NCBI RefSeq assembly: GCF_002895005.1 | Contig: NZ_POWF01000002.1 | Coordinates: forward strand, 186,001-250,000 | DNA length: 64,000 nt | Reading direction: 5' to 3' | Origin: Hanstruepera neustonica | GTDB taxonomy: Bacteria > Bacteroidota > Bacteroidia > Flavobacteriales > Flavobacteriaceae | Shown here: in pieces, positions 20,110 through 28,006 of the stretch | Numbering within the stretch: the first letter of the stretch is position 1 | Layout: each line of letters starts with the position of its first letter | Notes under the pieces: model-generated | The model's database searches: none | Told to the model about the DNA's origin: nothing | Seen by the model: the letters and a program-made list of their open reading frames with translations, nothing else | Position numbers and translations under genes: made by a program

Positions 20110-23100
20110 ATGAAGAAAAATACATTTGCTGGTAACTTTCTTAAGTACCTTTTTTTAACTTTTTTTATTCCTTTTTTGGGGTATTCTCAATCTAATGATT
20201 GTGATACGTCTCTTGCTACAGGATTTGAACTAACCGTTGGGTCTAGCTGCACGCCTGTTTCCTTTAACAGTACTAACAGTACTGATTACTGGAATGGCGC
20301 CTCTGGATGTAATGCACAAGACCGAGATGATGCTTGGGGATGGTTTACCGCCACAAGCACCAATACAACCATTTCTTATACCTCTAGTCAAGATGCTATC
20401 TTAACATTATTTACCGGTGCATGTAATGTCAATATGACTAGTTTAGCGTGTGCTGATAATTTTGTTGCAGGTGGTACGGAAACAATAAATTATGCTACAA
20501 CAATTGGTACAGTTTATATTGTACGCATTCAGCGTTACAATTCAAATAATAATATGACTGGTACCATTTGTGTATACAATTCAACACCTCCACCATCAAA
20601 TGACAACTGTAGTGGTGCTATTACCCTGACACCCAATGCCACTTGTGTTACAACAGCAGGCACAACAGTTGGTGCTACCTATTCTGGGCCTGCTGGTTGT
20701 TCTGGGACATCGGATGATGATGTCTGGTATTCCTTTACAGCAACAAATACAGACCATATCATCACCGTTTCAGAAGGCACCATTAACGATATTGTTTTTG
20801 AGATTTTTGTCGGATCTTGTGGTGGTTTGACAAGTGCTTTATGTGTTGACAACTTTTTTGGCGGTACGGATGAAGTGGGCGACATCACAGGATTTACAGT
20901 TGGTGTAACCTATTATATTCGGGTATTTAGTTGGGGTAATGGAATTGATCAAGGAACTTTTGATATCTGTATAACGGCTCCCACGCCTCTTTCAAACGAC
21001 TTATGTACTGATGCCACAACATTAAATTGTAATGATGTCAATATTCCAGGAACTACGGTTGGCACATCAAACACACCTGAAAACACACCATGTTCTTTAA
21101 GTAACTACGGTGTTTGGTACACGTTTGTTGGTGATGGAAACCAAACGACTATCATTGTAACACCGGAAACTGGATTTGATCCTGAAATGGCCATTATGAG
21201 TTCCAGTAGTGATTGTTCTGGAACTTTTACTCAAGTTACTTGTGAAGATGACAATCTTGATGGTGAAGTAGAATCTTACACCTTTGATACCGTTAATGGC
21301 ACCAATTATTATATTTATGTCGCTGATTATTTTGCAGGTGCCAGTTCCACATTCACGGGTGATTTTACTATCTCAAGAACTTGTGTAGATACTTGTAATC
21401 CTACCAGTACGCCTAATCATTCTGATTTGGCTTGTCCTTCAGTTATTTCAGCTGAATCTATAACAGGAAACAATCCTGTTAATTTAGATTATTGCAGTGG
21501 TGCCACAAGTGTGAATTTAGAAGCAACCTATCTGGATTTAGGCGACACCACATCTTATAATGTTACTGATATTTCTGGGACAGACCCACCTTTTGATTTT
21601 GGATGTTTAGCCAATCAGGTGAGTTTAGATCAAGATGATGTTTGGTCTTCAAGCATTAGCTTACCATTTAATTTCTGTTTCTATGGACAAACCTATAACT
21701 CTTGTGTTATTGGATCCAATGGAGTTATTAGTTTCGATACCGCTTTAGCTAATCAATATTCAGCGTGGGCAACCTATGAAAATGTTCCACATCCGACAGA
21801 GAATGCGTATGAAGTAGTTTTTCCATTTTTATATCAATTTCATTATGGTCCTTCAATTTTTGGTGCACATAATGATATTGATCCGCGTTTTGGCGGTGAA
21901 GTTGGTTGGGAACTTATTACTCTAGATACAGGATGTCGTGCGTTAGTTGCCTCTTGGAATGAAGTGCCTTATTTCCTAAATGCTAACGCGGGTGATTTGT
22001 CAAAACGCTATACTGGCATGATCGTCCTTTACGAGGATACGAATGTCATTGAGGTCTATATCAAAGAAAAAGTTTTAGATGATGAAACCAGCCCAGGTGT
22101 CATTTGGAATGAAGGAAATGCAACTATTGCTATCCAAAATGCCAATGGTAGTGATGGTTTAGCAGCACCAGGAAGAAATACGCAAGATGCTAATTGGACA
22201 GCAACCGACGAAGCTTATCGATTTACACCAGATGGTGGAAGCATAACAAACTTAACATGGTACGAGGGTTCTGGTACTAGTGGCCCTAATTTGGGATCAA
22301 CTGATATCATTACTGTTTCACCTTTAGTACCAACCACCTACACGGCAGCAATAACCTACACACTATGCGATGCATCCACTATTACAGTTACAGATGAAGT
22401 GACTGTTAATCCTTCTGGTAAAATATGGTTGGGTGGAGACACCACTATTGGTGGTAATACAGATCCAGAGGATTGGATGAATCCAGAAAACTGGTTAGGT
22501 AATTCCGTGCCTACCATATCAGACTGTGTAATTATTCCTGATAGACCTTATGATCCAATTATATATGATGGGGATTCTGGATATGGACTTAATTTGTATA
22601 TTGCTACGGATGCTATTTTAACATTAGAAGGTGATACAGCTTCTTCTCCTCCGTTTAGTGGTAGTCCAACTGCTTCAACATTAACCATTCAAAATGTCAT
22701 AAATAATAATGGCACCTTAAATATTCAAGATGATGCTAGTTTGGTTCAGATTGATAATGTAGCTAATATTGGATCTGGAATCACTAATGTCGTTAGAGAA
22801 AGCATTATCAATGATGCTTCAGATTATGTTTATTGGTCAACACCTATTGCTGGTTTCAATGTTGGTAGTATTCCTGGAGATTTAACCTATCAATGGACGC
22901 CTACCATAAATGGATATGGTATAGGAAATCATGGTGATTGGGCAGGAGCTTCTGGTGCTATGCAGGTAGGAAAAGGATACATCAAACGTGCATCAACAAC
23001 GCCTAGTATCACAACGACATTTACGGGTACAAACAACAACCTTAACAATGGTAATATAAGCACTCCTATTTCGAGTGGAAGTTATACGGGAGGTCCTTAT

Positions 23101-24216
23101 AATACAAGCGGTAGTACCACCAATGCAACTTTTGATGATGATAACTGGAACTTAATTGGCAATCCTTATCCATCTTCTATTAGTGCTAGCGATTTTTTAA
23201 GCACCAACACCAATATCGCTGGTTACATAAACATCTGGACGCATGGAACACCAATAGGAGATACTGATGATCCTTTTTATTATGATTTTGGACAAAATTA
23301 TTCTGTTTCAGATTACATAGCTTATAATGGCTCTGGTCCTCAAATCCAAAATGGATTTCATGGTAATATTGCTTCAGGGCAAGGGTTTATGATACTAATG
23401 AATCATGTTGGCCCTTCATATCCTAATAATGGAACAGTTACATTCGATAACAGTATGCGCTATTTTGGTGTTTCGCCATATACCCATTATGGAAATAACC
23501 AATTTTATAGAACTTCCAATTCTTCCCATAGTGGTTCAGAGGAACGCCATCGTATATGGTTAAGTTTGATTTCTCCTTCAGAACAGGTTTTTGGAACACT
23601 TGTAGCATACACCGAAAATGCAACTATGGGAAAAGATAGATTATATGACGCCGAAACCAATCAAATAAATAGCATGAACATTTACTCATTGATTGATAAT
23701 GACCGCATGGTCATTCAAGGACGAAGTTTGCCTTTTAATACAAATGACCTTGTTCCTATGGGAGTAATAACTAAAGTTTCCGGTATACATACTATTGCTA
23801 TTAATGGCGTGGATGGTCTTTTTGATAATGATAATCAAGCCATTTATTTGGAAGATTTAGAATTAGGCATTATTCATAACTTAAGGGAACAACCTTATAC
23901 TTTTACTGTTGAACCTGGTCGTCATGACCGTTTTGTCTTGCGATATACTAACAATTCCCTTTCTACTGAAAGCATTAATGATATAGCTGGATTGACAATT
24001 TCCGCTCCTAAAAGTGAGTATATTAAAATTGTCTCTAACACAAGTACTATTGATAAAGTAACTATTTATAACCTTTTAGGCAGAACCTTACTTGATAAAA
24101 AACAACTAAACCTGAATGAATTAAAAATAAATCATATCGGACAAGGAAATGTTTTACTGATTAAAGTTACTTTGATGGACGGTAGTCAAAAAATTCAAAA
24201 AGTTGTATTGAAATAA
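20110..24216 (+). CDS. Giant T9SS-exported surface protein 4 (three PPC-like domains, nidogen-like block, type C-like tail)
   Basis: The start is ATG 20110 (1368 residues), preceded by AGGTGG at 20101-20106, which could act as a ribosome-binding site; a TTG at 20098 is in frame but would precede that site. The signal peptide ends at FLGYSQ. PPC-like domains lie at about 29-155, 163-295 and 296-430 (each opening with ND-x-C and holding a DDVWYSF-like strand). A nidogen-like block at about 467-710 (LPFNFCFYGQTYNSCVIGSNG, KRYTGMIVLYED) is clearly related to the one in the preceding gene. The shared C-terminal module starts near 770 and has DDNWNLIGNPYPSSISA, then RFVLRYT and a tail with IYNLLGRTLLDKK ... 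KIQKVVLK. Probably paralogous to the surface proteins at 5681 and 14382. Confidence 0.85.
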   Translation: MKKNTFAGNFLKYLFLTFFIPFLGYSQSNDCDTSLATGFELTVGSSCTPVSFNSTNSTDYWNGASGCNAQDRDDAWGWFTATSTNTTISYTSSQDAILTLFTGACNVNMTSLACADNFVAGGTETINYATTIGTVYIVRIQRYNSNNNMTGTICVYNSTPPPSNDNCSGAITLTPNATCVTTAGTTVGATYSGPAGCSGTSDDDVWYSFTATNTDHIITVSEGTINDIVFEIFVGSCGGLTSALCVDNFFGGTDEVGDITGFTVGVTYYIRVFSWGNGIDQGTFDICITAPTPLSNDLCTDATTLNCNDVNIPGTTVGTSNTPENTPCSLSNYGVWYTFVGDGNQTTIIVTPETGFDPEMAIMSSSSDCSGTFTQVTCEDDNLDGEVESYTFDTVNGTNYYIYVADYFAGASSTFTGDFTISRTCVDTCNPTSTPNHSDLACPSVISAESITGNNPVNLDYCSGATSVNLEATYLDLGDTTSYNVTDISGTDPPFDFGCLANQVSLDQDDVWSSSISLPFNFCFYGQTYNSCVIGSNGVISFDTALANQYSAWATYENVPHPTENAYEVVFPFLYQFHYGPSIFGAHNDIDPRFGGEVGWELITLDTGCRALVASWNEVPYFLNANAGDLSKRYTGMIVLYEDTNVIEVYIKEKVLDDETSPGVIWNEGNATIAIQNANGSDGLAAPGRNTQDANWTATDEAYRFTPDGGSITNLTWYEGSGTSGPNLGSTDIITVSPLVPTTYTAAITYTLCDASTITVTDEVTVNPSGKIWLGGDTTIGGNTDPEDWMNPENWLGNSVPTISDCVIIPDRPYDPIIYDGDSGYGLNLYIATDAILTLEGDTASSPPFSGSPTASTLTIQNVINNNGTLNIQDDASLVQIDNVANIGSGITNVVRESIINDASDYVYWSTPIAGFNVGSIPGDLTYQWTPTINGYGIGNHGDWAGASGAMQVGKGYIKRASTTPSITTTFTGTNNNLNNGNISTPISSGSYTGGPYNTSGSTTNATFDDDNWNLIGNPYPSSISASDFLSTNTNIAGYINIWTHGTPIGDTDDPFYYDFGQNYSVSDYIAYNGSGPQIQNGFHGNIASGQGFMILMNHVGPSYPNNGTVTFDNSMRYFGVSPYTHYGNNQFYRTSNSSHSGSEERHRIWLSLISPSEQVFGTLVAYTENATMGKDRLYDAETNQINSMNIYSLIDNDRMVIQGRSLPFNTNDLVPMGVITKVSGIHTIAINGVDGLFDNDNQAIYLEDLELGIIHNLREQPYTFTVEPGRHDRFVLRYTNNSLSTESINDIAGLTISAPKSEYIKIVSNTSTIDKVTIYNLLGRTLLDKKQLNLNELKINHIGQGNVLLIKVTLMDGSQKIQKVVLK

Positions 24217-24219
24217 AAA

Positions 24220-24543
24220 TCATAAATATTTTTTAAATGCCCAAAAGGACCTTGACTTTAAATAATCAAGGTCTTTTTCATGTTGATATGCTTCTCTTTC
24301 AAATGAAATATTAAGATAAGCTAAACGCCAATTCTTACAGTGAAAAAACCTAATTAAAAACTCTATAACATACCAAACATAAAACAATACAATAAGTAAT
24401 TCCAATTGTTGACGTAAATGAATCCGTTCATGATTAATCAATACCCTATCCTGTTTATTTGTGTGATATTTTAGGATGATAAATGGAAATAATGAAATTC
24501 CAATATAGCCTCTAGGTACCAGATATTTTGAAATCAAAATCAT
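24220..24543 (-). CDS. Small membrane protein with HExxH motif (putative minimal metallopeptidase)
   Basis: This 107-residue protein has the zinc-protease signature HERIH at 38-42, a hydrophobic helix at about 47-66 and an acidic FEREAY motif at 81-86 that could give the third metal ligand, as in M48/M56-type membrane peptidases. The protein is far shorter than those families. Similar short proteins are common in Flavobacteriia as uncharacterised ORFs, as far as I recall. Its start is 47 bases from the divergent DUF5522 gene. It may be a real minimal peptidase or only a metal-binding membrane protein; no substrate can be proposed. Confidence 0.65.
   Translation of the reverse strand: MILISKYLVPRGYIGISLFPFIILKYHTNKQDRVLINHERIHLRQQLELLIVLFYVWYVIEFLIRFFHCKNWRLAYLNISFEREAYQHEKDLDYLKSRSFWAFKKYL
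24243..24279 (+). terminator. Rho-independent terminator lying inside a facing gene
   Basis: Arms AAAAGGACCTTGA (24243-24255) and TCAAGGTCTTTTT (24266-24278) form a hairpin with a T run soon after the stop of the surface-protein gene. It sits within the 3' end of the convergent gene at 24220-24543, where it encodes part of the C-terminal residues. Confidence 0.7.
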
Positions 24544-24578
24544 ATTTTACAACAATCAAAAATCAATCCAAATTACAT

Positions 24579-24586
24579 TATCTTTG
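24579..24586 (+). promoter_or_regulatory. Candidate -7 box for the DUF5522 gene
   Basis: TATCTTTG matches the Bacteroidota -7 consensus TAnnTTTG exactly. It ends only four bases before the ATG at 24591, so transcription would begin at or very near the start codon. No clear TTTG box is visible upstream, so this is tentative. Confidence 0.4.
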
Positions 24587-24590
24587 TGGT

Positions 24591-24749
24591 ATGAAAAAAA
24601 TAATACCTATTGAAGAAGGTGATTTTTATTGGACACCTGAAGGGTATCGTTGTTTCACCGAACAATACCATTTAAAACGTGGTTATTGTTGCGAAAGTGG
24701 TTGTAGACATTGTCCGTATGGCTACAATAAAAAAACGAATTCACAATAA
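24591..24749 (+). CDS. Small Cys-rich protein (DUF5522-like)
   Basis: A 52-residue protein with the sequence YCCESGCRHCPYGY near its C terminus. This Cys cluster is characteristic of the DUF5522 family of small bacterial proteins; related Cys-rich C-termini occur in larger oxidoreductases. Metal or Fe-S binding is plausible but not shown. The ATG at 24591 fits the conserved MKKIIPIEEGDFYWTPEG start; an in-frame ATG at 24528 would add 21 residues that look non-coding and would overlap the divergent gene. Confidence 0.75.
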   Translation: MKKIIPIEEGDFYWTPEGYRCFTEQYHLKRGYCCESGCRHCPYGYNKKTNSQ

Positions 24750-24792
24750 AGAATTTGGACATTCTTTTAATGACATACCGTATTAAAGTTGC

Positions 24793-24861
24793 CAACACAC
24801 ATCATCGTGTTGATATTCGCTATCCTTAGTTTCTATCTAAATTCAGACATAAAATTTAGAT
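24793..24861. other. Two inverted repeats upstream of hutU
   Basis: CAACAC (24793-24798) pairs with GTGTTG (24807-24812), and ATCTAAATT (24835-24843) pairs perfectly with AATTTAGAT (24853-24861) across nine bases. The second ends 27 bases before the hutU start. Neither has a following T run, so operators or mRNA-leader hairpins are more likely than terminators. Function is inferred from position only. Confidence 0.4.
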
Positions 24862-24888
24862 GATAATATTGATAAAAACACAAATTAA

Positions 24889-26883
24889 ATGACATTTCAA
24901 GAACATATACTTCAGGGTATACCTGAAATATTACCCAATAAAAAACCTTTTGATGCAACCATCAACCATGCACCAAAACGAAAGGATATCCTTTCTGATG
25001 AAGAGAAAAAATTAGCGTTACAAAACGCCTTGCGCTACTTTGAATCAAAACACCATGCTACATTACTTCCCGAGTTTAAAAAAGAACTCGAAACATTTGG
25101 CCGTATTTATATGTATCGTTTCCGTCCAGATTACAAAATGTATGCGAGACCTATAGAAGAATATCCTGCAAAAAGCAAACAAGCTGCAGCAATCATGCTC
25201 ATGATTCAAAATAACTTGGATTATGCTGTAGCCCAGCACCCTCATGAATTGATTACCTATGGTGGTAATGGTGCCGTTTTCTCCAATTGGGCGCAATATT
25301 TGTTAACCATGCAATACTTGGCTACCATGACCAATGAGCAAACGTTAGTGATGTATTCTGGACATCCAATGGGATTATTTCCATCTCATAAAGATGCACC
25401 TCGTGTAGTCGTTACGAATGGGATGATGATTCCAAATTATTCCAAACCTGATGATTGGGAAAAATTCAATGCACTTGGGGTTACCCAATATGGTCAAATG
25501 ACTGCAGGCAGTTATATGTACATTGGGCCACAAGGAATTGTCCATGGGACAACCATAACCGTCTTAAATGGTTTTAGAAAAATAAATAAATCACCCAAAG
25601 GGAACATATTTGTTACTTCTGGTTTGGGAGGTATGTCTGGTGCACAACCCAAAGCCGGTAATATTGCAGGTTGCATTACAATCTGTGCCGAGGTGAATCC
25701 TAAAATCACTCAAATACGTTTAGATCAAGGTTGGATAGATGAAAAAATAACTGATTTGGATCAGTTGGTTGAACGTGTGAATACAGCACAAAGAAATAGT
25801 GAAACAGTTTCCATAGCCTATTTAGGCAATGTCGTTGAGGTTTGGGAAAAATTTAATGAAGCTAATATCCATATTGATTTAGGAAGTGATCAAACGTCCT
25901 TACATAACCCCTGGGCTGGTGGCTACTATCCAGTGGGTTTATCATTTGAAGAATCCAATGATTTGATGGTTAACAATCCAGAACTTTTTAAAACCAAAGT
26001 TCAAGAAAGTCTTCGTCGTCATGCGGCAGCTATCAATAAACATACAGAAAAGGGCACCTATTTCTTTGACTACGGAAACGCCTTTTTACTGGAAGCCTCT
26101 CGAGCCGGAGCAGATGTCATGTCTGATAATCCAACCATTGGGCGTGAATTTAAATACCCAAGTTATGTTCAAGACATTATGGGACCCATGTGTTTTGATT
26201 ATGGTTTTGGTCCTTTTCGTTGGGTATGTGCATCTGGTAAATCAGAAGATTTAGCTAAAACAGATGCCATTGCATGTAGTGTTTTGGAGGATATTATGAA
26301 GAATTCTCCAAATGAAATTCAGCAGCAAATGGCCGATAACATTCAATGGATAAAGGGCGCTCAAGAAAATAAATTGGTTGTAGGCTCACAAGCACGCATC
26401 TTGTATGCTGATGCCGAAGGACGTATGAAAATTGCTAAAGCCTTCAATGACGCTATAGCAAAAGGCGATATTGGTTATGTAGTGCTTGGTCGTGATCATC
26501 ACGATGTATCAGGAACCGATTCTCCTTACAGAGAAACCAGTAATATTTATGATGGTTCACGTTTTACAGCCGATATGGCCATTCATAACGTCATTGGTGA
26601 TAGTTTTAGAGGAGCTACCTGGGTGAGTATTCATAATGGTGGTGGCGTAGGTTGGGGAGAGGTTATAAATGGTGGGTTCGGCATGGTTCTTGATGGTAGT
26701 AATGATGCGCAAAGACGTTTAAAATCGATGCTTTTCTGGGATGTTAACAATGGTATATCTCGTAGAAGTTGGGCAAAAAATGAAGGTGCTATTTTCGCTT
26801 TAAAACGTGCTATGGAAAGCAATCCAGATTTAAAAGTTACGTTACCAAATATTGTAGACAAGGATTTACTAAACTCGTTATAA
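24889..26883 (+). CDS. hutU: Urocanate hydratase
   Basis: Urocanase hydrates urocanate to 4-imidazolone-5-propionate in histidine degradation, using tightly bound NAD+. The 664-residue protein carries YGGNGAVFSNWAQYLLTM, MYSGHPMGLFPS, the glycine-rich VTSGLGGMSGAQPKAG dinucleotide loop, and DYGFGPFRWVCASG, which includes the region of the active-site Cys. It is longer than the roughly 560-residue Pseudomonas/Bacillus type, which fits the longer Bacteroidota form. No hutH, hutI or hutG lies in the window, so the pathway must be completed elsewhere. A DUF4136 lipoprotein gene follows after 20 bases. Confidence 0.96.
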   Translation: MTFQEHILQGIPEILPNKKPFDATINHAPKRKDILSDEEKKLALQNALRYFESKHHATLLPEFKKELETFGRIYMYRFRPDYKMYARPIEEYPAKSKQAAAIMLMIQNNLDYAVAQHPHELITYGGNGAVFSNWAQYLLTMQYLATMTNEQTLVMYSGHPMGLFPSHKDAPRVVVTNGMMIPNYSKPDDWEKFNALGVTQYGQMTAGSYMYIGPQGIVHGTTITVLNGFRKINKSPKGNIFVTSGLGGMSGAQPKAGNIAGCITICAEVNPKITQIRLDQGWIDEKITDLDQLVERVNTAQRNSETVSIAYLGNVVEVWEKFNEANIHIDLGSDQTSLHNPWAGGYYPVGLSFEESNDLMVNNPELFKTKVQESLRRHAAAINKHTEKGTYFFDYGNAFLLEASRAGADVMSDNPTIGREFKYPSYVQDIMGPMCFDYGFGPFRWVCASGKSEDLAKTDAIACSVLEDIMKNSPNEIQQQMADNIQWIKGAQENKLVVGSQARILYADAEGRMKIAKAFNDAIAKGDIGYVVLGRDHHDVSGTDSPYRETSNIYDGSRFTADMAIHNVIGDSFRGATWVSIHNGGGVGWGEVINGGFGMVLDGSNDAQRRLKSMLFWDVNNGISRRSWAKNEGAIFALKRAMESNPDLKVTLPNIVDKDLLNSL

Positions 26884-26903
26884 TTTAATTTAAAACAAAC
26901 GCT

Positions 26904-27446
26904 ATGAAAAATAAATTTTATAACCTGCCTATCTTGGTTGTCTTGACCCTTTTTATAACATCTTGTAGTTCTGTTAGGGTTATTGCAGATTACGATAAAC
27001 AAGTGAATTTTGATAATTATCAAACATTTGCTTTTTACAAAACCGGAATTGACAAAGCTGAAATAAGTGATTTGGACAAAAGACGTATTTTAAAAGCCAT
27101 TGAGTCTGAATTATTGGCAAAAGGATTTACGAAATCTGAAAATCCAGATTTACTGGTAAGTATTATAGCCTCATCACGAGAAAAAATTGATGTTTACAAC
27201 AATTTCTATGGCCCTGGTTGGGGTTGGGGTTGGAACCCTTATTTTTACGGTAATTACAATACTGTATCTACTTCAACAGAAGGGGTTTTATACATTGATT
27301 TGATTGATGCGAATAAAAAGGAGCTGGTTTGGCAAGGACAAGGTGTAGGCTACTTAAGTGTTTCTAACAACATAGATAAAAAAGAAGCGCGAATCAAGGA
27401 ATTTGTAAATACGATACTTGAAAAATATCCACCTCAAAAACAATAA
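26904..27446 (+). CDS. DUF4136 family lipoprotein
   Basis: A 180-residue protein with a lipoprotein signal (LFITSCSS, Cys about 22). The mature part has the DUF4136 pattern: VRVIADYDKQVNFDNYQTFAFYK near the start, and VLYIDLIDANKKELVWQGQG in the second half, separated by a Trp/Gly/Tyr-rich stretch (GPGWGWGWNPYFYGNY). Function is unknown; such proteins sit in the bacterial envelope. It lies 20 bases after hutU and may share its transcript, but no functional link to histidine catabolism is evident. A bidirectional terminator follows. Confidence 0.85.
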   Translation: MKNKFYNLPILVVLTLFITSCSSVRVIADYDKQVNFDNYQTFAFYKTGIDKAEISDLDKRRILKAIESELLAKGFTKSENPDLLVSIIASSREKIDVYNNFYGPGWGWGWNPYFYGNYNTVSTSTEGVLYIDLIDANKKELVWQGQGVGYLSVSNNIDKKEARIKEFVNTILEKYPPQKQ

Positions 27447-27450
27447 ATAA

Positions 27451-27476
27451 AAAAAGCGGCTTAAAGCCGCTTTTTT
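27451..27476. terminator. Bidirectional Rho-independent terminator
   Basis: AAAAAGCGGC (27451-27460) and GCCGCTTTTT (27466-27475) form a GC-rich hairpin flanked by A and T runs between two convergent genes, so it can work on both strands. Confidence 0.9.
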
Positions 27477-27492
27477 AGTAGTTAACTCAAAC

Positions 27493-27852
27493 TTATTTTT
27501 TTACCTTATCTTTTTCTTTTTCCAGCGATTTTAAATAAATAGCATACTGCTCTGGATTTAAAATAGCCTTTATTCTAGTATTTGTATTTTCTAGAACAGC
27601 TGATTTAGTTTTTTGAGATGCCTGTATATTTTGACCTTGTGAACTAATTGCAGACATGTTACTTTCAGCATCAACAAAAACCTTAAAAATCTCTCCTTGT
27701 TGCTCACCAGTTAAATCTACCAATTGGTGAAGATCATGTGTTTTAATTTTAGCAATTTCTTCAGGTCTCTGTTTTTTTTCTTGCGCTACTGAATTTTGCA
27801 TTCCCACAAAAAACAAGGCAATAACACTAAATAATGTAATGTATTTTTTCAT
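27493..27852 (-). CDS. Small secreted Spy/CpxP-like protein
   Basis: The 119-residue product has a signal peptide ending at NSVAQ. It then shows LHQLVDLTGEQQGEIFKVF and a C-terminal ILNPEQYAIYLKSLEKEKD, the LTxxQ ... LxxEQ pattern of small helical periplasmic Spy-like proteins. It has no obvious partner gene and faces the hutU-DUF4136 pair across a shared terminator. About 150 bases of AT-rich DNA separate it from the end of the E1 gene. A chaperone-like or stress role is inferred only from family resemblance. Confidence 0.7.
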   Translation of the reverse strand: MKKYITLFSVIALFFVGMQNSVAQEKKQRPEEIAKIKTHDLHQLVDLTGEQQGEIFKVFVDAESNMSAISSQGQNIQASQKTKSAVLENTNTRIKAILNPEQYAIYLKSLEKEKDKVKK

Positions 27853-28006
27853 GATAACTTTTTGTTTTATTGATTTTAAGATGTTGAATATACAAAATAT
27901 ATCACTATTACATTAAGAACATATTTAATATTCCTCATACTACCAAAATATCGGGTAAAGTACACCAATGCTAACAATAGCCCATACTAAATCGATAAAC
28001 TTAAAC

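Noticed and set aside
24889-26883. hutU as part of a complete hut operon here
   Set aside because: No hutH, hutI or hutG lies on either side; the neighbours are a DUF5522 protein and a DUF4136 lipoprotein.
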